Assembly (NCBI RefSeq): GCF_001984575.1
Contig: NZ_LZNS01000001.1
Span: forward strand, 5,865,682 to 5,929,681
DNA length: 64,000 nucleotides
Direction of reading: 5' to 3'
From: Streptomyces sp. MP131-18
GTDB taxonomy: Bacteria; Actinomycetota; Actinomycetes; Streptomycetales; Streptomycetaceae
The notes below the pieces were generated by a model that worked only from the letters and a program-made list of their open reading frames with translations, did no database searches and was not told the DNA's origin. The position numbers and the translations under genes are program-made. The stretch's first letter is position 1, and each line of letters starts with the position of its first letter. Below are positions 1-10,715 of this stretch, piece after piece.

Positions 1-45
1 GTCCGGGCGGCCGGATTCTGGCCTGTGAACGAAAGGTGAGAGCGC

Positions 46-3000
46 GTGAGGCACAAGAGATGGACCGCCCGCCTGCTGGCGGCGATGTCAACGGGGCTGC
101 TGCTCGCGGCCGGTGGCGCCCTGCCGGCCTCGGCCCGGCCGGCCGAAGGCCCCCCGCCGCCCGGCGGCGAGCCCGCCGCCCCGGCCGGGGCGACGGCCGG
201 GGCGACGGCCGAAGTTCCCCTGGTCACGGGCGACATGGTGACCCTCGTCGATGCGGGTGACGGCCGGCGGATCGCCTCCGTCACGCCGGGCCCTGGCCGC
301 GAGCACCTCCACTTCGAGCAGATCGAACGCGACGGCCGGCTGACCGTCCTCCCCTCCGACGCCCGCCCCCTGGTCCTCGACGGCACGGTCGACGCCGGAC
401 TCTTCGACGTCACCGGCCTGATCGAGCAGGGCTACGACACCGCCCGCACCGACAGCCTGCCGCTGCTGGTGACCCGCGGCGAGGGCGCTGCGGCGGCCGA
501 GGCCGACGCCCTCGCCGCGCTGCACGACCCCGAGGAGCCCTCCCACCGGCTGCACAGCATCGACGCCACCTCGCTGCGCATCGGCACCGGGGACCTCGGC
601 GCGTTCTGGGCCGAGTTCGGCCCGCCGGCCGACGGGGCGCGCGATGCGGGCGCGGCCCCGCGCCTGCGCCTCGACGGCCGGGTGAGCCCGGTCCTCGACC
701 GCAGCACCGGGCAGATCAACGCGCCCGGCGCCTGGTCGGCCGGCTACGACGGCAGCGGCGTCACCGTCGCCGTCCTCGACACCGGCGCCGACGCCGGGCA
801 CCCCGACCTGGCCGGGCGGATCACCGGCAGCCGCGACTTCTCCGGCAGCGGCTCGGGCACCGGGGACGCGTTCGGCCACGGCACGCACGTCGCCGCGACC
901 GTCGGCGGCTCGGGCGCGGCGGGCGACGGCAGCAGGCGCGGCGTGGCGCCCGCCGCCGACCTGCTCATCGGCAAGGTGCTGGGCGACGACGGCCTGGGCA
1001 GCGAATCGGCCGTGATCGCGGGCATGGAGTGGGCCGCGGCCGAGGGCGCCGACGTCGTCAACATGAGCCTGGGCTCGGCCGGGCCGAGCGACGGCACCGA
1101 CCCGCTCAGCCGAGCCGTCGACGAACTGACCGCCACCACTGGCACGTTGTTCGTGGTCTCCGCGGGCAACGACGGCGAGAACGGCCGCTCGACCGTTTCC
1201 TCGCCCGGCTCCGCCGACGCGGCCCTCACCGTCGGGGCCGTGGACCGCGACGACGCGCTCGCCCCGTTCTCCAGCCGCGGGCCGCGCGTCGGCGACGGCG
1301 CCGTCAAGCCGGACCTGACCGCGCCCGGCGTCGGCATCGTCGCGGCCCGCGCCGAGGGCACCGCCATGGGGCAGCCGGTGGACGCCCGTTACACCTCCGC
1401 TTCCGGAACGTCCATGGCCGCCCCGCACATCGCGGGCGCCGCCGCCCTGCTCGCGCAGCGGCACCCGGACTGGACCGCGGACCGGCTCAAGGACGCGCTG
1501 ATCAGCACCTCCGTGCTCGTGCCCGGCACCGCGGTGAACGAGCAGGGCGGCGGGCGCGCCGACGTCGCCGCGGCCGTCACCGGCGGCCTGGCCGCCACCG
1601 GCACCGCCGCGCTCGGCCCGTTCACCCAAGGCGACGGTGGCGACGGCGGGGAGGGCGGGGACGCGCCGCGCGAGACGGCCGTCCGCTACACCAACACCTC
1701 CGACGCGCCCGTCACCCTGGACCTCGCCCTGTCCCTGGAGACCACCGGCGGGCGCCCCCTGGACGCCGTGGCCCTGACGCCGGACCGCGACACCGTGGAC
1801 GTGCCCGCGGGCGGCACCGCCGAGGTGACGCTGACCGCCGATCCGCAGCGGGCGGAACGCGGCGACTACTACGGCTACCTGACCGCCACCGCGGACGACG
1901 GCACCGCCGTGCACACCACGCTGGGCATGAACGTCAACGGGCCCGTCCACACGCTCACCCCCACCGTCATCGGCCCGGACGGCGAACGGGTGCCAGGCGC
2001 CTGGCCGTTGATCTGGGGCCCGGACGGCTTCATCGCCCCGGACACCACCGGGCGCACGCCCAGCGCCGAGGTGGAGGAGGGCACCTACCTGATCAGCGAC
2101 ACGGCCAACGCCCGCGGCGCGGACAACATCAGCGAGGTGTACCTCGGCGTGCTGCCCGAGGTCGAGGTCGCCGCGGACACCGAGGTGACCCTCGACCTCA
2201 GCCGCAGCACCCCCGTGGAGATCCGCACGCCCCGGCCCGCCGAGCAGCGCAGCTGGATGAACTACCAGTACTACCGGCACTACGACGGGCACGACTTCAC
2301 GCACTCCTTCACCCAGCCCATCGGCTCGGCCCGGCTGATGGTGACCCCGACCAGGACCGTCGGCACGGGCGCGTTCGAGTTCGCCTCCCGCTGGCAGCTG
2401 GTCGCGCCCGTGCTGGAGGCCGACGTGCCCGGCTCCCGGCTCGACCTGGACCCCTACTACCTGTCGGCCGCCCCGCTGTTCGGCCGCGGCAGCGACCGGC
2501 TCGTCGTCGCCGACGCGGGCGAGGGGCCGGAACCCGACTTCTCCCGCGTGCGCGGCAGGCTCGCCGTTGTCCGCGGCGAACCGGGCGGCGGCTACGCGTC
2601 GCTGGCCGAGCGGGCCGCGGAGGCGGGGGCGAAGGGGCTGATGATCGTCGCCGCCCCCGGCCAGGGCCACTGGACGCGCTGGCGCCCCAACGGGAACGTG
2701 TTCGCCCTGCCCGTCGTGCGGGTCAGCCACGCGCACGGCACGGCCCTGCTGGACCGGGCGGCCGATCGCCGCACCACGGTCACGTTCTCCGGCACCGCGG
2801 AGAGCCCCTACCTCTACGACGTGATGCAGACCTCGGCCGACCGCATCCCCGAACGCGTCGTGCATACCGTCACCGACCGCAACACAGCGCGGGTGTCCGT
2901 CACTTACGCCGAGGCGGGCAGCGCCGCGTGGGGCTCGGCCCAGCGCATCAGCTGGCGCCCGCACCAGGGCATCGCCATGCCGGACTCGCCGCGCGAGGTG

Positions 3001-3840
3001 CCCACCGGCACCACCCGCACCGAGTACATCAGCACCGGCGACACCGTCTGGCAGCACTACGTGCACCACGCGCTGTCCGGGTTCTACGACCAGCCGGTCA
3101 CCGGGTTCGCGCCGCGCGGCGCGCAACACACCTACGACGCGCGGGACTCCGGCACGGAACGCTGGACCGCATCCGTCGTCAGGCCCGCCATCCCGCGCGG
3201 CACGGGCGAGCCCTCGGTGCGTGACGGCGACGCGCTGCGCCTGGACATCCCGGAGTTCACCGACTCGGACGGCCACACCGGCCGCGCCAGGTCGGGCGAC
3301 CGCGTCACCGCGGCGCTGTACCGCGACGGCGAGGAGGCGGGCACCGCCGACTCCGGGCGGGCCGTCTTCGACGTGGCACCGGGCGAGGCCGGCTACCGGC
3401 TCGACCTCACCACCGAACGCACCGCTGCGACCTGGGAGTTCGGCACGAGGACCGATACGTCCTGGCGTTTCTCCTCGGACACGGCGCAGGAGGAGACGAT
3501 CCTGCCGCTGCTGCAACTCGACTACGCCACGGGCGCCGACGCGCACAACGCGGTGCGTCCCGCCCGCACCCACACCGTCGGCATCACGGTCCGCCACCAG
3601 GACGGGCTGGCCGCGCCGCGCGGCGTGACCGTGGAGGTCGCCGCGTCGTGGGACGGCGGCGAGACGTTCGCCGACGCCGTCCGGGTGCGCCCGCGCGGCG
3701 GCAACGCGTTCGACGCAACGCTGCGGCGCCCCCACGGCGTCGACGGGGACGCGGCCGTGACCCTGCGCGTCACCGCGGCGGACGCGGCGGGCAACCGGGT
3801 CGAGCAGACCGTCCGCGACGCCTGGACCCACCGCGGGTGA
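46..3840 (+). CDS. Secreted subtilisin-like (S8) serine protease with PA-type insert
   Basis: A 1264-residue exported peptidase. The GTG start follows an AAGGTGAG Shine-Dalgarno, and a signal peptide (KRWTAR, hydrophobic stretch, ASA) ends near residue 30. The S8 triad is visible: Asp245 in AVLDTGAD, His278 in FGHGTHVA and Ser456 in SGTSMAAPH. A PA-like segment (RLAVVRGEPGGGYASL, about residues 840-900) lies far downstream, and the long C-terminal part has beta-sandwich character. This architecture is common for large extracellular Streptomyces proteases that degrade proteins outside the cell. It is monocistronic, converging on the 3,4-AHBA operon across a strong hairpin, and is probably unrelated to that cluster. 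Substrate preference cannot be told. Confidence 0.93.
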   Translation: MRHKRWTARLLAAMSTGLLLAAGGALPASARPAEGPPPPGGEPAAPAGATAGATAEVPLVTGDMVTLVDAGDGRRIASVTPGPGREHLHFEQIERDGRLTVLPSDARPLVLDGTVDAGLFDVTGLIEQGYDTARTDSLPLLVTRGEGAAAAEADALAALHDPEEPSHRLHSIDATSLRIGTGDLGAFWAEFGPPADGARDAGAAPRLRLDGRVSPVLDRSTGQINAPGAWSAGYDGSGVTVAVLDTGADAGHPDLAGRITGSRDFSGSGSGTGDAFGHGTHVAATVGGSGAAGDGSRRGVAPAADLLIGKVLGDDGLGSESAVIAGMEWAAAEGADVVNMSLGSAGPSDGTDPLSRAVDELTATTGTLFVVSAGNDGENGRSTVSSPGSADAALTVGAVDRDDALAPFSSRGPRVGDGAVKPDLTAPGVGIVAARAEGTAMGQPVDARYTSASGTSMAAPHIAGAAALLAQRHPDWTADRLKDALISTSVLVPGTAVNEQGGGRADVAAAVTGGLAATGTAALGPFTQGDGGDGGEGGDAPRETAVRYTNTSDAPVTLDLALSLETTGGRPLDAVALTPDRDTVDVPAGGTAEVTLTADPQRAERGDYYGYLTATADDGTAVHTTLGMNVNGPVHTLTPTVIGPDGERVPGAWPLIWGPDGFIAPDTTGRTPSAEVEEGTYLISDTANARGADNISEVYLGVLPEVEVAADTEVTLDLSRSTPVEIRTPRPAEQRSWMNYQYYRHYDGHDFTHSFTQPIGSARLMVTPTRTVGTGAFEFASRWQLVAPVLEADVPGSRLDLDPYYLSAAPLFGRGSDRLVVADAGEGPEPDFSRVRGRLAVVRGEPGGGYASLAERAAEAGAKGLMIVAAPGQGHWTRWRPNGNVFALPVVRVSHAHGTALLDRAADRRTTVTFSGTAESPYLYDVMQTSADRIPERVVHTVTDRNTARVSVTYAEAGSAAWGSAQRISWRPHQGIAMPDSPREVPTGTTRTEYISTGDTVWQHYVHHALSGFYDQPVTGFAPRGAQHTYDARDSGTERWTASVVRPAIPRGTGEPSVRDGDALRLDIPEFTDSDGHTGRARSGDRVTAALYRDGEEAGTADSGRAVFDVAPGEAGYRLDLTTERTAATWEFGTRTDTSWRFSSDTAQEETILPLLQLDYATGADAHNAVRPARTHTVGITVRHQDGLAAPRGVTVEVAASWDGGETFADAVRVRPRGGNAFDATLRRPHGVDGDAAVTLRVTAADAAGNRVEQTVRDAWTHRG

Positions 3841-3861
3841 CACGGAGGCCGGGCGCGTGTC

Positions 3862-3897
3862 GCGCCGCCGGGCGGCCCACCGGCCGCCCGGCGGCGC
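3862..3897. terminator. Bidirectional intrinsic-type hairpin
   Basis: A perfect 16-bp GC stem (3862-3877 with 3882-3897) and a 4-nt loop between the convergent protease gene and griH-like gene. There is no U-tract, as is usual in high-GC actinomycetes. Confidence 0.8.
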
Positions 3898-3903
3898 GGG
3901 CCG

Positions 3904-5010
3904 CTACTTCTCCAGGCAGAACTCGGCGATCGGGTAGCCGACGTGCCGGTCCTCCTTGGGCAGGTAGCCCAGCACCGTGTCGCCCGGCTTCAGCTCGGTG
4001 CTGTTGAGGACCACGCCGCCGGGGCCGAGTACCCGCACGTGCCAGTCGTCCTGGAGGATCAGGTTGACCCGCCGGCCGTCGGGTGCCTCGGCGTCGATCG
4101 AAATGAGCGGCCGGGACTCGATCTTGACCCGGCCGACCGTCACCAGACGGGTGCGGCCCTTGATGTCGACGGCCGTCACCTTGCTGCCGGTTTTCAGCTC
4201 GCTGAGGTAGTTGGTGCGCTCGTCGGTCCCCAGCGTGTAGGAGTGCACCGCACCGGCGTTGACGCGGAACGGGCGGGTCGGCATGTACGGCAGCGGGTGC
4301 GTCTCGCTGACGCACAGGATCATGCCCTTGGAGTGCGAGCCGACCAGGATGCCCTCGTCCTCGCGGAAGTACGTGCAGGTGTCCACGCAGGCCCGCTCGC
4401 CCATGCCGACGTGGGCGGTGTCCACCACCCGCAGCTCGACCAGGTCGAGGTCCGGCACCTCGGCCTGCGCGGCGCGCTTCAGCGCCGCGGTGTCACCGAC
4501 CGCGCCCGGGGCCATCATCACGCCGTCCGCGCCGTGCTCCAGAACGCCGAAGATGATCTCGGCCTCCTCCACGTCCTTGGCGACGGTGATGAGGGAGCCC
4601 TCGGCGCGGGCCGCCGCGGCGATCACGATTTCCAGCGGGATCTTCGTGGGGTCGCGGAACAGCAGCAGGCTCCACTTCTCGGTGCGCGCCGACACGCAGG
4701 CGTCCTCGAGCGTCGGTGCGTCGATGATCTCCACGAACCGCCCGAACTCCAGGTCCGGGTGGCGGGCGGCCAGCTCGGCCGGGGTGGTGCCGTGCCGCAC
4801 CGGGTCCACGATGACGACCGAGACGTCCCCGAAGTCCTCGGGCAGCGGCTTGCCCTGCGGGAACAGCACCTTCGTCACGGTGGGCGGCAGGTCCTTCAGG
4901 TCCGCCGGGTCGTCGGAGACGACGGCCTCGACCCGGTGGTGCAGCGCCTCCTGGAGGATGGCGTCACGGGCGTCGCCGAGGGAACGGATGTCGAGCCAGC
5001 TGAGCTTCAC
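3904..5010 (-). CDS. griH: 3-amino-4-hydroxybenzoate synthase, GriH-type (DHQ synthase II family)
   Basis: 368 aa resembling the archaeal-type 3-dehydroquinate synthase II family, whose actinomycete member GriH cyclises and aromatises a C7 amino-sugar phosphate to 3-amino-4-hydroxybenzoate (3,4-AHBA). The start MKLSWLDIRS is typical of the family and is preceded by GAGGAG. GMGERACVDTC and the C-terminal SELKTGSKVTAVDIKG region fit the family. It is the last gene of a three-gene operon (aspartokinase, GriI-like aldolase, this gene) with a 63-nt gap upstream. The aldolase and aspartokinase next to it decide for GriH rather than an aromatic amino-acid DHQ synthase. Product assignment is by homology and context. 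Confidence 0.9.
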   Translation of the reverse strand: MKLSWLDIRSLGDARDAILQEALHHRVEAVVSDDPADLKDLPPTVTKVLFPQGKPLPEDFGDVSVVIVDPVRHGTTPAELAARHPDLEFGRFVEIIDAPTLEDACVSARTEKWSLLLFRDPTKIPLEIVIAAAARAEGSLITVAKDVEEAEIIFGVLEHGADGVMMAPGAVGDTAALKRAAQAEVPDLDLVELRVVDTAHVGMGERACVDTCTYFREDEGILVGSHSKGMILCVSETHPLPYMPTRPFRVNAGAVHSYTLGTDERTNYLSELKTGSKVTAVDIKGRTRLVTVGRVKIESRPLISIDAEAPDGRRVNLILQDDWHVRVLGPGGVVLNSTELKPGDTVLGYLPKEDRHVGYPIAEFCLEK

Positions 5011-5073
5011 GGAAGAACTCCTCGGGTGGTGTGCGGGATCAGTGGGCTTTGCGGGGGTTGCGGGGGGTGCGGC

Positions 5074-5906
5074 TCAGGCCGCCACGGCCCGCCCGGCGGT
5101 ACCGGCGGGCAGCGCCGCGCCCTTCTGGTGAATGAGGTCGGAGAGCTTGTCCGCCATGGCGCCCGGGTCCGGGGCCTGGAAGACGTTGCGGCCCATGGCC
5201 ACGCCGACGGCGCCGCCGCGCAGCGCGTCCTCGACGTAGGCGAGCGTCTGCGCCTCGTCCTGGTTGCGGGGCCCGCCGACCACGACCACGGGGATGGGGG
5301 CCGTGCCGGTGATGGCCGCCATGCCGGCGACCGAGCCGACGTACGGGGTCTTGACCAGGTCGGCGCCGAGGTCGGCGGCCAGTTGCACCGCGTGGGCGAC
5401 GAGGGCGGGCGACCGCGGGTCGTCGATCCTCGGCCCGCGCGGGTAGACCATGGCGAGCAGCGGCACGTTCCACCGGTCGCACGCGTCCGCGACGGCGGCC
5501 ATGTCCGCGATCTGCTGCCGCTCGCCCGCGGAACCGAGGTTCACGTGCACGCTGACCGCGTCGGCGCCCGCACGCAGGCTCTCCTCCACGCTCGCCACGA
5601 GGTACTTGGCATCCGGGTCGGGCGCGTGCGCGGTGCTCGCGCTCAGGTGCACGATCAGCGACGTGCGGGTGAACCACTCGGGGTCGACGTGCCGCAGGGC
5701 GCCCTTGTGCAGGACCACCGCGTCCACGTGGTGCGCGGCGAGCTGGCCGACCAGCGCGTTCAGCCGCCCCGACGGGGTCAGCGGCCCGTCGGTGAGGGAG
5801 TGGTCCAGCGGCACGACGAACAGCCGCTCCGGGTCGTGGTGGTGCAGCCGTTGCAGGCGGAGCCGTCTGGCGAACGAAGTGTTGTTGATCATCTGGCTTC
5901 CCCGGG

Positions 5907-5910
<4 letters not shown>
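5074..5910 (-). CDS. griI: GriI-type aldolase (aspartate-semialdehyde + DHAP condensation)
   Basis: 278 aa, class I fructose-bisphosphate aldolase/DhnA-type TIM barrel. Known GriI enzymes join aspartate 4-semialdehyde to dihydroxyacetone phosphate, giving the C7 precursor that GriH converts to 3,4-AHBA. Visible features: FVVPLDHSLTDGP near the N-terminus, LAMVYPRGPRI, the Schiff-base lysine region LGADLVKTPYVG and the phosphate-binding VVVGGPRNQ and GVAMGRNVFQ. The ATG overlaps the aspartokinase stop (ATGA). A second ATG at 5892 (MINNTSF) has a better SD (GGGGAAG) and may be the real start. The adjacent aspartokinase would feed its substrate pathway. Confidence 0.9.
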
Positions 5911-7190
<1,280 letters not shown>

Positions 7191-7267
7191 GCCGCCTCCG
7201 CTCGTCGCACCGCTGCTTCCGATTCGTTGCGACGAGCTTGCGGGAGCCCGGTATCGTGCCCGTTTCC

Positions 7268-7300
7268 CCACCGCACCACGCCCGCATCGTGCCCGCATCA
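7268..7300 (-). promoter_or_regulatory. Three tandem 11-bp repeats, candidate SARP-binding site
   Basis: Read on the minus strand: TGATGCGGGCA, CGATGCGGGCG, TGGTGCGGTGG in uninterrupted tandem, 78-110 nt upstream of the aspartokinase start. A possible -10 (CACGAT/GATACC) follows about 8-12 nt later. Heptamer repeats at an 11-bp period just upstream of -10 are the classic SARP target layout, and a SARP gene lies in the cluster. Binding is inferred. Confidence 0.6.
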
Positions 7301-7330
7301 CCCTGTGAACGCCCCGCCCCGGCGGCGGAC

Positions 7331-7376
7331 ATGCGGAAGGGCCCCGGACAACGAGCAGTCCGGGGCCCTTGCGCAT
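7331..7376 (-). terminator. Terminator hairpin after the large griD-creatininase operon
   Basis: An inverted repeat of 19 nt per arm (7331-7349 with 7358-7376; one mismatch) around an 8-nt loop, 20 nt past the creatininase-like stop. It separates that operon from the aspartokinase promoter. Confidence 0.8.
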
Positions 7377-7396
7377 GCCCGCTGAACGTACGGACC

Positions 7397-8233
7397 CTAG
7401 GCCGCCGCGTGGCGCAGGCGTTCCGTGATGGCGTGCGCGGCACGTTCCGCGGCGTCCGCGGCCACGGTGCGCCCGTGCGCGGCGCCGGCCGCCGCCGGGT
7501 CGCCGAGGTAGCCGTCCGGGGTGATGCGGCGGGCGTGGTCGTGGCCGCGCCGCCAGGCCGCCACCTCCCGAGGTCCCAGATCGGTGGGCGGCAGCCCGGC
7601 CAGGAGCGCGGTGCGCACCAGGTCCCGCCGCCCGGCCAGCATCAGCGACGTCTCCTCCCGCCCGGCGTGCAGATCGGGCGGCCCGTCGCGGGCGGGCACG
7701 GCGGTCGGCGGCAGCACCGTGACGGCCGGGTCGCCGGGCGTGAGGCCGAGACGGTCGGCGAGGCCGGGCTCCATCACGAACGTGGCGTCGACGCCGCAGC
7801 GTTCGCGCCCGGCCAGCACACCCGCGTGGACGGTCCTGTTGTGCAGCGCGTCACCGTGTCCCGAGAAGCAGAAGACGTGCCGGAACCCGTCGCCCGCAAG
7901 ACCCGCGAACAGGTCGGCCATGACCTCCGTCATCACCGCGGGTCTGACGCTCCACGAGGCGGGGAAGCCCGCGGAGACGACGTTGACGCCCCAGTAGTAC
8001 GGCGGCACGATCAGCGCCCGCACGCCCCGTTCCGCCAGCAGGACGCGGACCTCGCGCAGCCAGGCGCTCGGCAGGTAGATATCGGTCCCGGCCGGGAGGT
8101 GCGGGCCGTGCTGCTCGATCACGCCGAACGCCCACAGCAGCACCGCGCCCTCCCGGGCGGCCCGCGCCACCTCGCCCCAGGTCAGCTCGGCCACGGTCCC
8201 CGCCAGCACGTCCCCGTCCGGCGCGGGCGTCAC
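7397..8233 (-). CDS. Creatininase-family amidohydrolase
   Basis: 278 aa. The family contains creatininase, archaeal FAPy deformylase ArfB and MftE-like peptidases, all metal-dependent C-N hydrolases. The metal-binding stretch IEQHGPHLPAGTD (Glu, His, Asp ligands) and the later SGHGDALHN (usual NGHGGN) are visible. Start GTG overlaps the ABC ATPase stop (GTGA), so it is translationally coupled and is the last gene of the griD-to-here operon. True creatinine use is unlikely; in this context it might cleave an amide or formamide of an aminophenol intermediate or of the ABC importer's cargo. Substrate unknown. Confidence 0.85.
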   Translation of the reverse strand: MTPAPDGDVLAGTVAELTWGEVARAAREGAVLLWAFGVIEQHGPHLPAGTDIYLPSAWLREVRVLLAERGVRALIVPPYYWGVNVVSAGFPASWSVRPAVMTEVMADLFAGLAGDGFRHVFCFSGHGDALHNRTVHAGVLAGRERCGVDATFVMEPGLADRLGLTPGDPAVTVLPPTAVPARDGPPDLHAGREETSLMLAGRRDLVRTALLAGLPPTDLGPREVAAWRRGHDHARRITPDGYLGDPAAAGAAHGRTVAADAAERAAHAITERLRHAAA

Positions 8234-9081
8234 GCCCGTGCCTCCCCGGCCGGCGGCGCGGTGTGGTAGGTCTTGGCCCGCTGGATCAGCGTGAAGACCT
8301 CGGCGCGCAGTTCGGCGAACCGGGGCAGGGCGCGGGTGGCCAGCTGCTCGCGCCGCGCGGGCAGGTCGACGGCGACGCTGTCCAGCACGACGGTCGGCGA
8401 GGCGGACAGCACCAGCACCTGTTCGCCGAGGTAGACGGCCTCGTCGATGTCGTGCGTGACGAACAGCACCGTCATGCGCAGCTCGTGCCACAACGACCGG
8501 GTCAGGTCCTCCAGTTCGGCGCGGGTCTGGGCATCCACGGCGGCGAACGGCTCGTCCATCAGCAGCACGTCCGGCTCGTAGGCGAGGGCGCGGGCGATGG
8601 CCACCCGCTGCTGCATGCCCCCGGACAGCTGCCACGGATGGGCGCCCGGCACGTCGGCCAGGCCGACGGCCGCGAGGGAACGTTCGACCAGGCCGTGGCG
8701 GGCGGCCTTCGGTAACTTCTTCTGCCGCAGCGGCAGTTCGACGTTCTGCGCGACCGTCAGCCAGGGGAACAGGCTGCGCGCGTACTCCTGGAAGACCACC
8801 GCCATGCCGGGCGGCGGTGCGAGCACCGGCTCGCCGCCCAGCCGCACCGCGCCCGCGCTCGGCGGCAGCAGCCCGGCGATGCAGCGCAGCAGCGTGGTCT
8901 TCCCGGCGCCCGACGGGCCGACGACGCAGGCCAGTTCGCCCGCCTCGACGGTGAACGTCAGATCGCGCACGGCCTCGAAGGTCCGCCGCTTCCCCCGGTA
9001 CGTCTTGGCCAGGCCCTCGACCTCAAGGCGCCCCCGCCGCGCGAGGGCGGCGGGCGGCGATACGCGCGCTCGGGTGGTCAT
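8230..9081 (-). CDS. ABC transporter ATPase, nitrate/sulfonate/NMT1 type
   Basis: 283 aa, SsuB/TauB-like. Walker A GPSGAGKTT, Q-loop VVFQEYARSLFPW, signature LSGGMQQRVAIARA, Walker B VLLMDEPFAAVD and the H-loop VTHDIDEA are all present, so it should be active. It energises the two downstream-listed permeases for uptake. ATG 9081 is chosen because family similarity begins soon after; GTG codons at 9096 and 9105 also lie in frame and a short direct repeat (GAGGAGAGTGAC) covers the junction with the permease stop, so the start is uncertain. Codon 8713-8715 is TTA (KKLPK), a rare leucine codon that would make translation depend on a bldA-type tRNA. Confidence 0.88.
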   Translation of the reverse strand: MTTRARVSPPAALARRGRLEVEGLAKTYRGKRRTFEAVRDLTFTVEAGELACVVGPSGAGKTTLLRCIAGLLPPSAGAVRLGGEPVLAPPPGMAVVFQEYARSLFPWLTVAQNVELPLRQKKLPKAARHGLVERSLAAVGLADVPGAHPWQLSGGMQQRVAIARALAYEPDVLLMDEPFAAVDAQTRAELEDLTRSLWHELRMTVLFVTHDIDEAVYLGEQVLVLSASPTVVLDSVAVDLPARREQLATRALPRFAELRAEVFTLIQRAKTYHTAPPAGEARA

Positions 9082-9104
9082 GACTTTGCTGGTCACTCTC
9101 CTCG

Positions 9105-9890
9105 TCACTCTCCTCGTCTGGCATTCCGCAGCCCCCGGTACCAGCCGAGGACCCTGGACTCGAACAGGCCGAACAGCAGCGAGAGACCGAACCCGACGAG
9201 CCCGAGCAGGAAGATCCCGCTCCACATCTCCGGGATGGCGAAGCCGCGCTGGAACTGCACGATGGCGAAGCCGAGTCCGCTGGAACTGGCGAACATCTCG
9301 CCGATCACCATGAGGATCAGGGCGATGGACAGCGCCTGCCGCATGCCGGTGACGATCGCCGGGCTCGCCGCGGGCAGCACCAGGCGGCGCAGCCGCGCGG
9401 CCCCCGTCAGCCCGTAGCAGCGCGCCGTGTCGGCCAGGATCTCGTCCACCGACCTGACGCCCTGCACCGTGTTGAGCAGCACCGGCCACACCGCGCCGGT
9501 GACGATCACCGTGATCTTCATGGTGTCGCCGATGCCCGCCACCAGCATGAGCACCGGGATCAGCACCGGCGGCGGCAGGGCGCGGCAGAACTCGAGCGCC
9601 GGCTCCGACAGCGCCCGCAGCCGCGGGCGGGAGCCGAGCAGCACGCCGAGCGCGACGCCCGCGAGCACCGCGCCCGAATAACCGGCCGCCAGCCGCCCGA
9701 GACTCGGCAGGACGTCGTCGGCCAGCCGCGCGGAGAACCATGTCTCGCCGAACGCGGCGGCGATCTCGTCCAGCGGCGGATAGTAGAGGTACCGGTCGCC
9801 CGCGGTCACCGCCCCCCACAGCGCGATCAGCGCCGCGGGCAGCCCCAGCAGGTAGGCGAGCCGCACGGCGCCCGCAGCCAGCATCCTCAT
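9105..9890 (-). CDS. ABC transporter permease (SsuC-like), second
   Basis: 261 aa, inner-membrane subunit of a substrate-binding-protein-dependent importer. About six hydrophobic segments and the EAA-type loop (LRRLVLPAASPAIVTGMRQ) that docks on the ATPase are visible. ATG overlaps the stop of the preceding permease (ATGA), so the pair is made in stoichiometric coupling and probably forms a heterodimer. Belongs to the same cassette as the ATPase, the other permease and the lipoprotein binding protein. Confidence 0.88.
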   Translation of the reverse strand: MRMLAAGAVRLAYLLGLPAALIALWGAVTAGDRYLYYPPLDEIAAAFGETWFSARLADDVLPSLGRLAAGYSGAVLAGVALGVLLGSRPRLRALSEPALEFCRALPPPVLIPVLMLVAGIGDTMKITVIVTGAVWPVLLNTVQGVRSVDEILADTARCYGLTGAARLRRLVLPAASPAIVTGMRQALSIALILMVIGEMFASSSGLGFAIVQFQRGFAIPEMWSGIFLLGLVGFGLSLLFGLFESRVLGWYRGLRNARRGE

Positions 9891-10687
9891 GCCGCCGCCT
9901 CCTTCCGCACCGAGGCGTGCCAGAACAGCACGCGCCGTTCCAGTGCCCGCGCGCCCGCGTTGACGGCCACGCCGAGCAGCCCGGTCACCACGACCAGGGC
10001 GTACATGCGGTCCACGGCGTTCGCGGCCTGGGCCCGCGCGATCTCCCGCCCGAGCCCGGGGGCGCCGATGACCAACTGGGCGGTGACGGCCAGGATCAGC
10101 GCCACCGAGGCAGCGAGCCGCAGCCCCGTCATCAGGAACGGCAGGGTCGTCGGCCACACCAGGTGACGCAGCCGCAGCCACCAGGACAGCCGGAAGCCGG
10201 CCGCCGTGTCCCGCGCCACCGGGTCGACGTCCCGCACCCCGGCCAGCACCTGGAGCAGCACCGGCCACACCGAGGCGTACACCACGAGCAGCAGCGTGGA
10301 GGTCTGCCCGGTGCCGTACAGCAGGACCGCGAGCGGCACCAGCGCGACCGAGGGGATCGGCCGCAGGAACTCGATCGTGGAGGCCGTGACCCTGCGCAGC
10401 GGCGCCGCGCCGCCGATGACCAGGCCGAGCCCCACGCCCGCCGCCGCGGCGACGGCCAGTCCGTACCCCCAGCCGCGGAGCGTGTCGGCCAGCGCGCTCC
10501 AGAATGCGCCGCCGGCCGCCTCGTCGGCCAGCGCGGCGGCCGTCTCGCTCAGGGGCGGCAGATACGCGGCCGGAACGAGACCGAGCCGCGGGGCCGCCTC
10601 CAGCAGGCCCGCGCACAGCAGCAGGCCCAGCGGGCCGAGCAGTCCGTCTGGCACCGCGCGGATTCTGCGGTGCGGATACCACGTCAT
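9887..10687 (-). CDS. ABC transporter permease (SsuC-like), first
   Basis: 266 aa, membrane subunit with about six hydrophobic helices and an EAA-like loop (LRHLVWPTTLPFLMTGLRL). ATG at 10687 is preferred: GGGAG lies 8 nt upstream, whereas the in-frame GTG at 10702 has no SD. It follows the binding-protein gene by 28 nt and overlaps the next permease by 4 nt. Two different permeases in one NMT1-type cassette is common in actinomycetes. Cargo unknown. Confidence 0.87.
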   Translation of the reverse strand: MTWYPHRRIRAVPDGLLGPLGLLLCAGLLEAAPRLGLVPAAYLPPLSETAAALADEAAGGAFWSALADTLRGWGYGLAVAAAAGVGLGLVIGGAAPLRRVTASTIEFLRPIPSVALVPLAVLLYGTGQTSTLLLVVYASVWPVLLQVLAGVRDVDPVARDTAAGFRLSWWLRLRHLVWPTTLPFLMTGLRLAASVALILAVTAQLVIGAPGLGREIARAQAANAVDRMYALVVVTGLLGVAVNAGARALERRVLFWHASVRKEAAA

Positions 10688-10715
10688 CGCGTCAACTCCC
10701 ACGTCGGGGACGGGC

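Noticed and set aside
88..3843. Long open frame antisense to the protease gene (about 1250 codons)
   Set aside because: Composition mirrors the third-position GC bias of the sense gene; no family similarity, no SD, and the sense strand has a full protease.
7397..8233. True creatinine-degrading enzyme
   Set aside because: No creatinase or sarcosine genes nearby and the second metal-site motif differs (SGHGDALHN rather than NGHGGN).
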